64,000 nucleotides of DNA from Hermatobates lingyangjiaoensis (lineage: Eukaryota; Arthropoda; Insecta; Hemiptera; Hermatobatidae): contig JAPFBL010001930.1 in assembly GCA_026182355.1 (NCBI GenBank), positions 1-64,000 on the forward strand, read 5' to 3'. Of this stretch, positions 1-12,387 are shown piece by piece. The translations under genes were made by a program, and so were the position numbers. Position 1 is the first letter of the stretch. Every line of letters starts with the position of its first letter. Below the pieces are notes generated by a model. The model saw only the letters and a program-made list of their open reading frames with translations. It made no database searches and had not been told where the DNA came from.

Positions 1-600
1 TAAAATAAACAATTTTCGTTCAAGATAAAAAGTGATTATTTTTTAATCACTAGTTTTTTAAACTCATTTACGCAAGAATTTGCGACTAGTATAAAAGTTC
101 ACCCTTCATAGTAGAGTAATTCTGTCTGAAAGGAGCAGGGAAGTGACAACCCTTTGGATATTTAAAATTCGACAAAAGATCGGAAGGAGTGTTTGTTTAT
201 ATGTAAGGGAGAGGGTGGCTCTCTGCCAGACTGCACATGTAACTAGGCCGATCAACTTGGACTAGGCAGAAATAGAATTCTCCACAAATATAAACACCCA
301 CAGTCTCTCCCTCCTTGTTCCACCAATATGATCCAGAGAGTTTTTTTATCAATGCATCATTCATCTAAAAAAAATACATGTGTGTCCTCATTCGCTACAT
401 TTATGCCTGGAATAATTTATATCTTCTTCTTACTCAGTATGTTTGATATGTACATACCCATAAATATTCACACATTGTAGGTGCATTATACATATGCTTT
501 TTCACTTTAGTTACAACCACTAGCAGGTGTAAGTAGTGTAAATTGAGTTCAAGATAACATTGACATCGGTGACTCCACAATTTGAAACATATTTCATTCT
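1..600. other. AT-rich DNA without a recognised feature
   Basis: No open frame longer than chance, tRNA-like fold or repeat boundary was found. The only local structure is the approach to the repeat arm that begins at about 601. Confidence 0.5.
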
Positions 601-719
601 AATGTAGTGCAATCAGTTATTATGTGGTATTTACTCATTGTAGGGTAAAAATCTAATGAAATGGTCTCCACATATATTTGGTTTATATTTCGTTATAGCT
701 CTGTGAGTTATTTTTACTT

Positions 720-2325
720 TACTATAAGTAAAGTATAGTGATCGTGAAAAAATTCGATCTCGAGATTTTGACGGAATTACATGTTTTGAGGTCCCAGAAG
801 TCGTTTTATGACGTTTTTACGATGATGTTGTGTGTGTGTGGGTGGGTGGGTGGGTGGTGGGTGAGTGTGTTAGCATTGCTTGTTACCACGCTACGGTCCA
901 GAATCTTTGATGGATCAAGTTGATATTTTACAAAAAAATGGGCCTCATAAAGACAAAGATCCCTATTGTTTGGGAAGAATTATGATGATGGGAAAGTCAC
1001 TTTTTTTGCAAAAACCGTTTTTTTTTTAAAACATTTATTTCTCCTAAACTGATAACCCTAGAGTTTTGAATTTTGACATTATCTTTGAGATTTCAAATGC
1101 AACAAACGAAAAATATATTCAGAATTTTTAAAACAGCAGGAAATATTTTTTTTTCAAAAAATGTAAAAATTTTGACTTACAACAATCTCAAACCTTTGAG
1201 AGCGATACAAGCCATACTGTTTACGGACAAGAATGAAACTATGCCTATAAATAGAACATTATATGGAGAATGAGTTGAGATATTTTTTTCAAAAATTACA
1301 TTCGCTAAAGGGGCGTTACAGTACGATTTGTGTTTTCAGAAAAATGTTTTTTTGAAGCTAAACGGCTCGTTAAAAAATGATGAAAATTTGACCAAAAATG
1401 GAACAAAAAATTAACAATTCATAAAAAAAAAATCATGAAGTTTCAATTACGGGAAAAAGCAATAACGATAAAAAACTCTTTGTTTATCCTAGACTAAGAG
1501 ATCACCTGCTATACTTGTCGAATTTTTTGTATTTTTTTACATTGTTTACATTGACTTAGAAATTTTTGAGCGAATCCACTGAGATAAAATTGATATTTAT
1601 AAAGGAACAATTTAAAAACGTTTATTGACTTTATGAGATGTAAGAGGAATAATAGTGTGCAGGAAAATGATAACATTCACCAGAAAAAATTCGTATATAT
1701 GTTATTTGACAAAGGGAAGGAAAATGATCTTTGTTAAATACTAAGAAGCCATAAAATTCCCATTATAATAATTTGTAAAAACCAAAAATGTAAAAGATAA
1801 TTCAAAATTGAAATCTTTGTTTTAATTTTAATTAATAAATGAATTATCGTAATCTTTAATTATAAATCACCTTAAAACAAATTTTCTTCGCTGTTTATGA
1901 TGTTTTTCAGAGAAAAAAAGGGTATTTTCCTGTTTTAAATTTAAAATTTTACTTTAATATTCAATGTAGAACGATGTCAAGTAAACGATGTAAGAAATCC
2001 ACGGCTTTTTGAACAAAAGCCATGTTCTCTTGTAGGAGAATATTTCGTTTCAAGAAATGTTACTTTGGTTTTTCAAAAATTTTTACTGCGTAGTTATACT
2101 AATAAAATTATTTGCATCAGCTTGTGTGTACAAAAATAAGGTTATGTATTGAATATCCTTCAGTCACTATCAGTACTACCTCAGGAATGAAAGACTAATA
2201 ATCATATCCCATTTAGATTTTACATTATGCTTAAATGAGACGTTATATATTATATACTCAGAAATTTGATATTAAGTTACTTATAGTAAAGTTGAGTGTA
2301 GGCCACTCCAGATTTTTTTATTATG
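720..2325 (+). repeat. Dispersed repeat R, longest well-read copy
   Basis: It runs from TTTACTATAAGTAAAGTA to GTAGGCCACTCCAGATTT. Partial copies occur at about 3040-3300, 5340-5670 (minus), 11330-11375, 20745-21050 (minus), 25440-25640, 29080-29330 (minus), 35200-36640 and 56690-56990 (minus). Shared landmarks are a GT-rich microsatellite near the start, a stretch containing GGGAAAGT and poly-T, and the terminal GTAGGCCACTCC box. No conserved reading frame was seen and the class is unknown; open frames of 61 and 66 codons inside it look fortuitous. Confidence 0.7.
823..865. repeat. GT / GTGG simple repeat
   Basis: A run of TGTG passing into GGGTGGGTGGG units inside repeat R. Other R copies carry shorter CA or GT runs at the same place (for example near 5525 and 56850). 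Confidence 0.85.
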
Positions 2326-2699
2326 TTTCCTACACTTAGTCTAAAAGAAAATGTAAAGGCTCAGCCTAACTTTTAAAAGAAAAAAAAAATTACAATGAAA
2401 TGTACCTGCTTTCGAATAAGAAACAGATGTACCCTATACCCCCACCCATGTCCATTCCATTACCAATCAGTCTTATTCAGAGGCACTCATCCTTAGGTTC
2501 GTACTTTCTGCCTTATTTTATTTTATATTAATTTTTGTACTTATTTACTTTGTACTATAGATAACTCTCTGGTGTCATTGTATTTTTTAGTTAATGCCTG
2601 AGGAAGAACACTACGTGTTCGAAACGTGTTGTTTATATCATTAAAAATTTTTATATGTGGAGACCATTTCATTAGATTTTTACCCTACAATGACATATT

Positions 2700-5340
2700 T
2701 CATTCGATCGTCAAGTCTACTACCCAATTTGTCATAAACTACTCACGGGAAATGTCCAGGACCCATTGTGGCTATAAGTTTTCTTAACAAGTTATTCAAA
2801 AAATCTTAGAGAATTTTCCATAAGTTTAAAGAAATAACTTTAATATCGGTGTAGATGGGAATTTTATTAGAGAAATTAAAGTTGTTGGTAGTTCAATGTT
2901 TTGTTTGTAAAAAGATCATGATTAATTTGAAGTTCAAATTATGTATAAAGCATAGGAAATTAATCAGTTAATTTTGTATGGTGTAATATGAACTTGAAAT
3001 AACCAGTTCCAACATCTAAACCTATATGTTTTCTTTCACTTTTACTTTGCTGCAAGTATAGCGCAATGGTCACAAACATCAGTTTCCAGTTTTTGAGGGC
3101 CCTATAACAATCCGTTTATATTTTCGGGATCATATCTTGGTATATTGGAGTGTGCTCTTGAATGTTACTGATCGCACCGTTTGACGAATCATAGTAAAAT
3201 TTGAAATATAAACCTTAGATAGAATATAAGAATGTATATCCCAGGACACAAGTTTGCATGAAAAAACACTAGGTGTTACATCATCATACCAATACAGACT
3301 GGTTTTCTTCCTTCAGTTGTGCAAAAAAAAAAACAAGTTCAAAGGCTTGTTATATCAAGGTAATTTTGCCAAATTTGTCTGCCCGTTTTATCATATAAGT
3401 TAATGATTAAATGTGATTACGTTGTGTACATAGTCTACATTGCGCTGTGTTATTTTATTTCTTACCGAACTGTCGTAACAGGCAAACACCATAGCAAATT
3501 ATTTGAAAGCATTTTAAAAATAAAGTTATTCTTCCAATGAAAGAAAATTCTTCTAAAGCTTTTCTAATGATATACAAAATTAGATAGAAACTATTCCAAT
3601 AACTGCAGCTATTTTTCGCTTTGTCTATTACACCATTTATTCTTTCAATTTTTTTTAACAAAATATTACGTGTTCTTTTGAGAAATGCTAAAATATTTCA
3701 TGTATGAATTTATGTTATCTCCCATTGTTAGGTTGGATTAAATCTTAATACAACTTGAAATAACTTACTATAACAGCTTTTCCGATTATTTATAATTTGA
3801 TGTAGGATACATCATATTATGTCCGAAAATACTATGACAATTCTTTTAACGATATTAATTAAATCACTCCAGTTAATTGTAATTTCTTGTTATGGTATAA
3901 CGAATAAAGATAATGAATATTATTAAGGTTATACAAAATGATTTAAAAATGAACATATATGAGTCTTTTACTTCATCTATGAAATGAACATCATTTCATA
4001 TATACATTTATATTTTTTTAAAAGAAAAAAGTTTGACACAAACAATTTTGAATCATCAACTGAAACAGTCTAAACATGCTAAAAACTTAATATTTCATCC
4101 TATTAAATTTATGAACATTTTATTTCCCATTGAGGCAGAAGTACAAGTCACAATAAGCAACAAATTAAACTCTTTCTTGACAAAATATCTAAAGGGGGAC
4201 GTTAAATATATCTTCTATACTTGAGGTGGGGCAGGTGGTCATTGCTCCTATTATCTCTTGCTACGTTTGTCTCTGTAGTCTATTAAGACTAAAAAGAGTA
4301 TCTATTTTACTAACGGTCGTGATATAATGTGTTCTGTTATATCTTAGTAATTATTCTGATATAAAAGGGTATATTTAGGTTAAAACCCTATGTCCTAACA
4401 CAGAATATTTTACAGCGTTATAGTGCTTTGAATCACCAACAGCATGCCTCTGTAAGGTCATTTTCAGATACCTTTGCCAATACATCTGTTACATGGCTTT
4501 TCCAGTTTAATATTTCATCTCAAGAACCTAAAACGTTTCAGCGTACCTTTTAAAACTAGACGGTTAAATAGCATACCATTTTAACAAGACTTTTAAAACT
4601 TATACTAGACAGTTATAGTATAACAGTTTTAATGCAAATAACTTTGAGATCTACTTTATTTCTTCTTGCTATTTTAGATGGATTTATATCCAGACTTAAT
4701 TCTCCTTAACTTAATTTTCAACAATTTGGAGAGCAAATTGCATAAGCTCAAAAGTATAATAACAAGGTCTTCACATACTTGCATGTCGAAGCATTGGTTA
4801 TTTAGAATATCCAGTTCGATATCTACAACTATAACTACAATACGGCAATCGCACACTTCCATGAGGTCAGCCTTAGTCATCAATATTTCAATTATGGTAG
4901 ATCCTATACTTACATTAATTATTCTTATGGTCTATTCTATAGTCTTGGCTTAAACATCCATGTATTAAATACATGCATATTGTTAGTACCACAGATGATA
5001 ATAGACGCCATATTAGTTCTGATACAACATATTCTGAGTTATGTTATAAAACTAACACAACATTCAAGAAGAAGCCCAGAGTGGTTTTCTATTTTATTAA
5101 CCAACATTTTGGAGTCCATTTTATGGATTTACCCTTCCGATATTTATGTTGCTCTTATACATAATGTTGAAATGATAAAGTGTACTATAATGCCTCTTTT
5201 GGAATCGATCATAAGTAAACAATTTTACATTTTATATCAAAACTGACCTTACCAGTTACTTAAAAAATAAGAAAATTTTTCAGATAATACTATTGTCAAT
5301 TAGATATTATTTATAATATTTCAATACTCTTATATGGTAG
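2700..5340. other. AT-rich DNA with a degraded R-like piece
   Basis: About 3040-3300 shows weak similarity to the start of repeat R (GCAAGTATAGCGCAATGGTCAC, then a GAGTGTGCT and CACCGTTTG stretch also seen near 25550). The open frames at 4033-4224 and 4678-5246 are discussed separately. The rest shows no recognisable gene. Confidence 0.4.
4678..5246 (+). pseudogene. Hydrophobic reading frames, possible chemoreceptor relic
   Basis: Two adjoining plus-strand frames (4678-4953 and 4980-5246, in different frames) encode hydrophobic, membrane-like peptides. The first ends in a basic/polar stretch followed by a long hydrophobic helix; the second has a hydrophobic helix, then a charged stretch and a WIYPSDIYVALIHNVEMIK segment. 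The alternation recalls the C-terminal half of insect gustatory receptors, but the diagnostic TYhhhhhQF motif is absent downstream and the frame breaks in between. A pyrimidine-rich tract ending in AG precedes the first frame. AT-rich DNA readily yields such frames by chance, so this is a weak call. Confidence 0.15.
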
Positions 5341-5670
5341 TTAAAGGAAAAAAAGGCTGCTTAAAATCATATTTTGGCCAAAAAAGTAACTTTCCCATGA
5401 TGCAATATTGCCCGAAAACAATAGGGTTCATTAACATTATAGGGTAATAAAATATGAATTTGATCCATAAAATCATGTGGTTTTATCAGTACAACTTTTG
5501 GACATACAAATAACAAACCCTAACTCACACATATACACATACACACAACCAAAATATCGAGAAAACGTCAAAAATGGACTTCGGGACGTAAACACGTAAA
5601 TTCGTCATAATCTCAAATCAAATTTTTTCATGATCACGATACTTTACCTTCAGGAAAGTAAAAACTTTTC
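5340..5670 (-). repeat. Repeat R, partial copy
   Basis: The reverse complement matches the first 300 bases of the copy at 720: a GTAAAGTATCGTGATCATG start, the ACGTTTTCTCGA area, a GT-rich run and a CATGGGAAAGT stretch. Confidence 0.65.
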
Positions 5671-6570
5671 TAGATCATCTTATATAAACATGAAAAACTG
5701 TATTTAAACGAACTTTATTTAAAACAGAGTGAGATATCATTTTGATTATCTTATCAATTTGAAACCTACAATAATTGGAACAAATTAAATATTTGTTGAC
5801 CTAGAAGGTTATCTGTTCTCAATATTTCAACATAATTAATCCAGATAATTAATGTGAAAAGTTACTGGTGCAATTTGCGATAACCAGTTGACTTTCAAAG
5901 TGTCAGTGTCTCTATGGGAGCCCATTATCACTGACAATTATATCATAATTGGCTATTGTCTTTCGTCTGCACCATCATTCATCTTGAGTGAGTTTGATTA
6001 TTATTTCATTCACCTTGTTTGGTTTCATCACAACCGGCTAGTCTTTCTAAAGATTATTTGATCAGAACGCTCTTCAACTGAATAGTTATTCCATAATTTC
6101 TAAGAAATATTGTGGAAACTATTGTACACATATCATATGCAATCTGTTATTTCCAAATTTTAATCGTCAAAACAAAAGAATCAAACCTGGAGTTGCTATT
6201 ATATACAGCTTATAACACTGAAGGTTAAAAGTAGAATATGGAAACTCGTGAGCCCCTTATATGAAAAAAATTCTTAGTTTCATACAGGAAATGACATTTT
6301 TTATCATATTCATAGCAATTCATATGATCTGTTCTGAAATCATCGTAGCAACTTCACTTCTGTTCGCTTCTTTCTCTATTTGTATTTTGGCATAAGTGAT
6401 TTCTTATTGTTTTGTTTTTATGCAACAATCAATGTCTGTTAATACTATTTGTGTATCTGTATTCAATCGTGAAGGCAGGAAAGGCGTTACCTGATAACTA
6501 ATACAGACTGAGAGCCAAGCGTCTCCTTACATATATAGTTAATGGGTTAGTTCCACTGAGGTTAGTAATA
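5670..6570. other. AT-rich DNA without a recognised feature
   Basis: No coding, RNA or repeat structure was supported here. Confidence 0.4.
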
Positions 6571-7484
6571 TTAGAATTAGTAATAATACATTCCTTCATA
6601 CCTCGTAAAGTCTCTGAAAAGCTCGACCGGTTTCGGGTCCGTCTGGATCCCATCTTCAAGAGCACCTAACTGACTGTGAATGTTGTTTTCCTATAACCTA
6701 CCTATATATAGCATCTACATTGTGTAATCAGTGTTGTGTGTGTAGTTAATTTTTTTTTCCATATTTCTTTAATTGCTATGTTTTTTCCTTTTATTTCTTA
6801 TTTCATTATCTATTTCCAGTTCCTTGTGTCGTCTTTTAAATGTTATTAGTGGTTTTGTTAAAATGTCGGTTTGGTGGTTTGTTTGTCCATTGATTATATT
6901 GTCTGTCATTTTATGTTTGTATATTTCTATTTGTTCCTGTATGTTCATTCGTTGTCCTTTTTATCCCGTCTGTAGTAAGTCTATTGTGTTTTCCATACTG
7001 TCTGGGTTATGTCCAAATTTGTTTAAGTGGTGTGCATAGTTTGATCTGTTTGTATTGTTGGTGTAGTCTTTAATGTGTTCTTTGAATCTGTCTTTTAGTG
7101 TCCTTCCCGTTTGCCCGATGTAGTTTTTACCGCAATCTTTGCATTTAATTCTGTATATTCCGCTTTTTTCGAATTTGTTATCTTTGTTCTCTGTTGTTTG
7201 TGATTTGGTTTATAGTGTTATTCGTTTTATAACCTATTTTTAATGAATATTTTCTTAGAAGAGTCGCAATTTTTTCGCTAGGTGTACCTATGTAAGTTAA
7301 AGATGCGTATCTGTTCGTTATTCCCGGTGTTGTACTGTTAGTATTGTGTTTATTTCTTCTTTCGTTTATTAGTCTTTGTGGGGCTAACTAATTTATTAGT
7401 TAGTCTTTATTAACCCGAAACCGGTCGAGCATTTCAGAGACTTTACGAGATATGACGGAATGTATTATTACTAATTCTAACCTT
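6570..7484 (-). mobile_element. Truncated Penelope-like element with inverted terminal arms
   Basis: The termini 6570-6640 and 7413-7482 are inverted copies of each other (each contains GACCGGTTTCGGGT and a TCGTAAAGTCTCTGAAA-type stretch). Between them, on the minus strand, lies the C-terminal part of a Penelope-like polyprotein. The inner edge of the downstream arm carries, on the minus strand at 6660-6630, CTTGAAGAT, a GGG(A)TCC/GGACCC hairpin and GAAACCGG, a hammerhead-like signature. The element lacks its reverse transcriptase, consistent with the 5' truncation and inverted partial terminal repeat known for this class. Confidence 0.8.
6776..7390 (-). pseudogene. Penelope-like GIY-YIG endonuclease domain, broken
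   Basis: Read on the minus strand, the first part encodes a linker with RYASLTYIGTPSEKIATLL, typical of the region between reverse transcriptase and endonuclease. After a frameshift near 7180 comes the endonuclease itself, with GIYRIKCKDCGKNYIGQTG followed by RTLKDRFKEH. This has the GIY and YIG motifs, the CXXC-like cysteine pair typical of Penelope enzymes and the downstream arginine. About 45 codons later there is an in-frame TAA, then KGQRMNIQEQIEIYKH, matching the conserved C-terminal tail, ending at a stop near 6776. The enzyme would nick target DNA to prime reverse transcription. One stop and one frameshift make this copy non-functional. Confidence 0.85.
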
Positions 7485-9435
7485 ACATATGTTTCTCATT
7501 TTCAGAAGTGGGACTCAATATCTGTCTCATGGGAGGTGATAAAGGTAGAGATTAAAATTTAAATTATAGCAGTGTTTTGTTAATTACATCATATGGCTTC
7601 ATAACGTATTGTTACTTAATTTAATTAGTTTAGAAACTAATTCTAAAAGCATTATTTAGTTCTGTAGTGGGAAGTGAAAACTTAAAAAAACTTAATATTA
7701 AATTACTGATAATAAAAAGAAGGAAATCATTATTTTTACACAAGTTCATCATACGTTGAACTTATGATTTAAAAGCCAAATGTGTGTTATTATAAACAAA
7801 AATAAATATTGTATTAAAGATAAATTAAATAAATTCCAATAAGTTACTGAATATGATAATAATGAAAAACAGTTAATAGCTATTATGTTTAAACTGTATT
7901 ACATTTTTGCAACAATGAAACTGTTATAATTATGCTTGTTTACTTTTGTGGGAGCAAGCCAGATTGCCAAATGTCATGTTATTTTATTGTTTATATTATC
8001 TCGAAAACAAAATATAATAAGCAAAAAAAATTAACTGGACAGATTTTTTTTGCCTAAAATACTAAGAGCACGTGTTTTGTCATTCCTGAATAAAATAAAC
8101 GAATATAAGGCATACCAATAGATAAGCGGTTGTACAATAATTCATTTTCTGAATGAATTGAGAACAGAATACTTCTAAGAATTATTATTAATTAACTTAC
8201 CGCTGTTTATTTAACCAATGGAATAGACAGGACAAAAATTAATGGAGAGCTGCTCGATAAGAATTCATGAACCACTAACAGGCGATGTAAACAAATGGCA
8301 AAATGTAACTTTTCATTATTCTTGTCTTTTTTTTTTAAATGAATATTTAAACTATTGGAAAGTTACAAGTTCAATGAATAAAACTTATCAGAAATATATA
8401 TTTAATGAAATTGCTTTCAAATTGTTTTGTCAGTATAGATTACTATTTAGGTCTCACAAAGAGAAGGAAACGCAAATTGTATATTTTTACAGTTTATTAA
8501 CATTTTGAGAGCCTTGATAATGTCACAGACACAAATGTTTGAATTGAAATGGTAGAAAATCAACTTTCTACTCCGACATATGTTTCCAAACTTCTTCTAA
8601 AGTCATGTTAAGTTATAGTTTTACCATTCGATGGTAAACTATGTTAGTTGTTAAAAGGGCTGGTCAAATCGTTATTTCCATATTGTGAAATAAATTTTTG
8701 TAACGTAATGATTTCAACAATTTTTTATATTTCAGCCAATAATCATTCAAGCATAATTATTTTATAGAATAATTTTATCCAATAAATATTTTTGTAATTC
8801 CTTCGTTATGTTAATATGAAAGAATACGATATAGAGGAATTTCTTGTGCTGAGTTCCCTTAATTGCTGATGATATGTCATACTATGGTACTGTAATATTT
8901 AGTTTGCAATAACATTGTTTTGGCACTTTGAGAGCATCAGATTCTGCAGTTTCTGCACAGGCTAGCTGATGACAAGTGAGGAAGACGATGGGGATGTCCT
9001 CTAACAGACTCACTCAATGTAACTCATGTTTGATGAGCAGAATCCATTCACCAGAGGCCAGTAGCTGACATCACCCATAGAGGCTAATTCTGTACTCACT
9101 GATGGATTCATTGCAAGACATCAACTTATGTCAACCCAAAATGAATTGCTAGCCTTTATTCGCAGCGCAGTATTTTATATTCTCTTTTCAACTGACATAA
9201 ATATACTACTCATTCATTCTTCCAAGGTATCCAGACATATTGTACGAAAATTTGTTTAAAATTCACTTTTTCGTTTATGTTTTTTTTTTAATGTGCACAG
9301 CCTTTTCAGGTATTATACCCACCTCCTCTCACTCTTGTGGTGGTCTGTAGGCAGCTCTACATTAATTTTTATTCACCAAATCAATCATTGTTTAGCCTTA
9401 GTTGTTAATCTACCAGCATACCTTTACTTTGTTTG
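7485..9435. other. AT-rich DNA without a recognised gene
   Basis: Only short open frames occur, such as 8242-8508, with no recognisable motif. The stretch 8940-9150 is richer in GC than its surroundings but has no open frame or known repeat that I can support. Confidence 0.4.
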
Positions 9436-9436
9436 T

Positions 9437-9645
9437 TACGATAAAAAGATTTCACATAAACACGTCAAATAACAATTAATGATCAAACCACAATATGAAA
9501 CGGAAAAACAAGACTTTCAACTTAATAAAACCCAACTGAGTTGGGTTTTTGACTCTGACGAAGATCGCTTGTTACAGTTGAAAGATCTTAGTCTTGTTTC
9601 CCATTTCATATTGTGGTTTGATCATTGTTTGTTTGTTACGTATTC
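9437..9645. mobile_element. Foldback element, family G (copy 1)
   Basis: An inverted repeat whose arms begin with GATCAAACCACAATATGAAA and end with its complement TTGTGGTTTGATCATT. The left side extends further with AAAGATTTCACATAAACACG. The inner right arm reads CTGACGA, hairpin, GAAAG at 9554-9584. TTTGTTTGTTACG stands immediately before the element and again just after it, a probable 13-bp target duplication. Confidence 0.75.
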
Positions 9646-9699
9646 AAGTATTCTTTATATGCAATCAAAGCATATTTTTTCTCTGTAGACTGCCTACAG

Positions 9700-12385
9700 T
9701 TTAAGTAAAGTTAGTTTAAATAAAACTAATTTCGATACTGAGCTAGACTTTAAATTAAATCTGAAAGAAAATAGAATATTATATCAGCGTAAATAATATG
9801 ACTGTTACGTAACCATAATGCTTCGTTATGGCATATTTTACTTAAATTGCACATTTTTTTATACATAGCACAAATGGTGATAATTATTACCTCAAAGTTT
9901 CACAAATAAACACGTTGAGAGGAGACGATTTTGAAACTCGTCGTCGCCAGTGACTGGTAGTAAAGCAACCAGTTCTAGGACTACTATTAGATTTTGGCGT
10001 CTGATTGGTAAAACCAGGACCACTGTCATTCCATGCGATCAGTTACAAAGATATAATTTTGTGAAATCTCATCATTTCTTATAAAATTTCCATTCCAGTG
10101 TAGCAAGATCCTTGCGGTCAAGTTACAAAATGAACTGTAGACGGAACGGTTTCCCTCCCGTATCAAAGAGTACATCATTTTTATATGGTAAATATTTCCG
10201 TGACATGGAAAAACAAAGACAAATATTTCAATAAACTATTTGTGAAACTCAAAACAATGAAGTAACTATGACAATTATCTATACGATTAAAATTATTAAA
10301 AATTATAAGATAGAAACTCAGTTAAAACAATTATAAAGGAATTATACTATAATATTCCTTATAATAATGCATATTGTACATTATAATATGAATTATACAC
10401 TCATATTATAAGAAGAAATCTGTTAATCATTTAATATAAATTTCAAGCTTTTTGATTAGTTTTCATGTCTTATCACCATTGTTAACTTAACAAGAAATTT
10501 TCAAAAAAAAACCCTTCACTACTCCCCTGGCTGCTATAAAAATAGCATACGCCTCGTTATCGAATAGTTTTTAAGCAATAGTAGCCCATCACATCCTGAA
10601 TTTTGTCTAGGCGACTAATCACGCCTAGTTATAGGTATAAATCCTTATATTGTAAAAATGTTGTTTTATTTTTTCCTCTACTCACATTCTTACATAGGTT
10701 TCTCATGGCAAACATAACTGCCACTTCAATAATACGTTAACCAATGTTAAACACAAGAGTATGTCAGATTATCCAGGAGTTTCCACTTTACTAAAGCTAT
10801 ATCATTACTGGGTCTGACAATGAGACTTGGAATTATTGAAAATATATGAGGTCCTCTGAATCCATTTGTAATTAATTAGTCCTTGCTGCTTTTAGCCAGG
10901 TGGGTGTGAATGGAAATTTTCTAACATCTTAAAATCCATAAGTCGTAATGACATTTACCAGTCATTTAAAACTTAGTGTTGCATAGAATCCTATTAAATT
11001 TAAGTATTACTGAGACACGAAAAAGGTACTTAGTTGTACTTAATGTGAAAAAAAGTGCTAATTTTAACAACCCTCTCTTCAAATGATTCTAGAAACTATA
11101 AATTTAGTATTCAAAATTGACTTATTATTAATATATCATAATACAAATTTCATTAATTTTGTACATTGAAGAAATATTAAACGAAAAAGGGTAATTATTA
11201 AGCTCCAATTTTAGTCAGCTATTAATTTCAGCTATAACAATAATTGATTTTTGTTATAATTAACAAAATGGAGATGGTACATTAAAATAAATAAATTCAT
11301 GAAATTGATTGTCAGTGGGATTGATAATACGTTTACTTATAGTAAAGTTGAATGAAGTACACTCCAGATTTTATTATTTTAAATTAAAGTTGTGAAAGAT
11401 ATTCCAGGGGAAGAAAGATATGTTTACATATTTCAGAGCTTTTACGAAGAACCAAATATGTAAGAGCTTTTCATAACGGTCTACGAATATCTATGTTGAT
11501 TTTTTATAACTGAAGAGTATAAATTAACAAATTACGTCCCTTTAAGATAACATGTTTGGCTTATTATGGTAATGCTAAATCTCCATGAATCTTGTAAGAT
11601 TCTAGGATGTGGCGAAAGAATTTTGAAAGTTACTTCCCTAAAATTAATTTGTGCTACTGAGTTAATAAGCTTACTTGAAAAATCTATAAATTATAAACGA
11701 GTACATATAATGATAAAACTTGAGCAAGCTAACTATGAGTGCCAAAGATCGACAAGTTATTGATAATTTCCAATCAAGTAAATATGAATTGTTGACATGC
11801 TGTTCACCACAAGGAACTTTTTACAAACATCTTGAGCGTAAGTTTTGTAATATGTACTCAATGGAAAGTTCCAAGAGTAGGGATAGAGGTTTGATGGATG
11901 ATAGAGAGAGAAAGTTGGTAAGTACTACTGTATAAGGTTAAGACTGCAAGTGGCTTTATGTAAGGGTGGTAGTGAAGAGGATTGCGCAAGATTTCAGTTG
12001 ACATATGATGCGGAGCACTGAAATTTACAAAGGAACCGGTTCTGGTTCGGTTTAGAATGCATTTCAAAACACAGTGTATTCAATTCAGTAAAAGAATATA
12101 AAATAGTATGTATAATGTAGCTTGAAAAGCAATTAGTTAGTACAGAATACTCACGGCCTACAAGAAAGAAAAGTTATGTTACTCTACCAGCGTAATTTTT
12201 TTTACCTGTCTTATATTTATTTATTAATTATTAATTTTAAATATTAATATTTTTTTAATTATCAATTATTAATTTTTAATAGTTTCAACAACAAATTGAT
12301 TTTTTTTAGTCTACTAGAGTTATGAGAAATGTCAGACAATTGTTATTAGGTATACACCATCATATTGGTTATGAATTAGTGATTA
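9700..12385. other. AT-rich DNA, no supported gene
   Basis: A fragment resembling the terminal box of repeat R (ACTTATAGTAAAGTTGA and ACTCCAGATTTT) lies at 11330-11375. Open frames at 11566-11935 have no recognisable domain. Confidence 0.4.
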
Positions 12386-12387
12386 TA

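Larger units (their letters stand above)
601..2700. mobile_element. Penelope-like foldback family A/F with nested R repeat
   Basis: The stretch 620-684 (GTGGTATTTACTCATT, then GGTAAAAAT and GGTCTCCACA) recurs in reverse complement at 2648-2697, so the two form inverted arms about 2 kb apart. Just inside the right arm, on the plus strand at 2598-2625, lies CTGAGGA, a 6-bp hairpin GAACAC/GTGTTC, then GAAAC: a hammerhead-like core. The same order (terminus, GTCTCCACA, GTTTCGAACAC, TCAGG) is found at 28017-28300, and a terminal piece at 59385-59475, so all three are one family. Between the arms is repeat R, most simply explained as a later insertion. Assignment to Penelope-like elements rests on the ribozyme-like motif; no reverse transcriptase was seen here. 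Confidence 0.5.

Noticed and set aside
6773..7039. Hydrophobic plus-strand frame of 88 codons
   Set aside because: It is the antisense shadow of the Penelope-like GIY-YIG relic on the minus strand.
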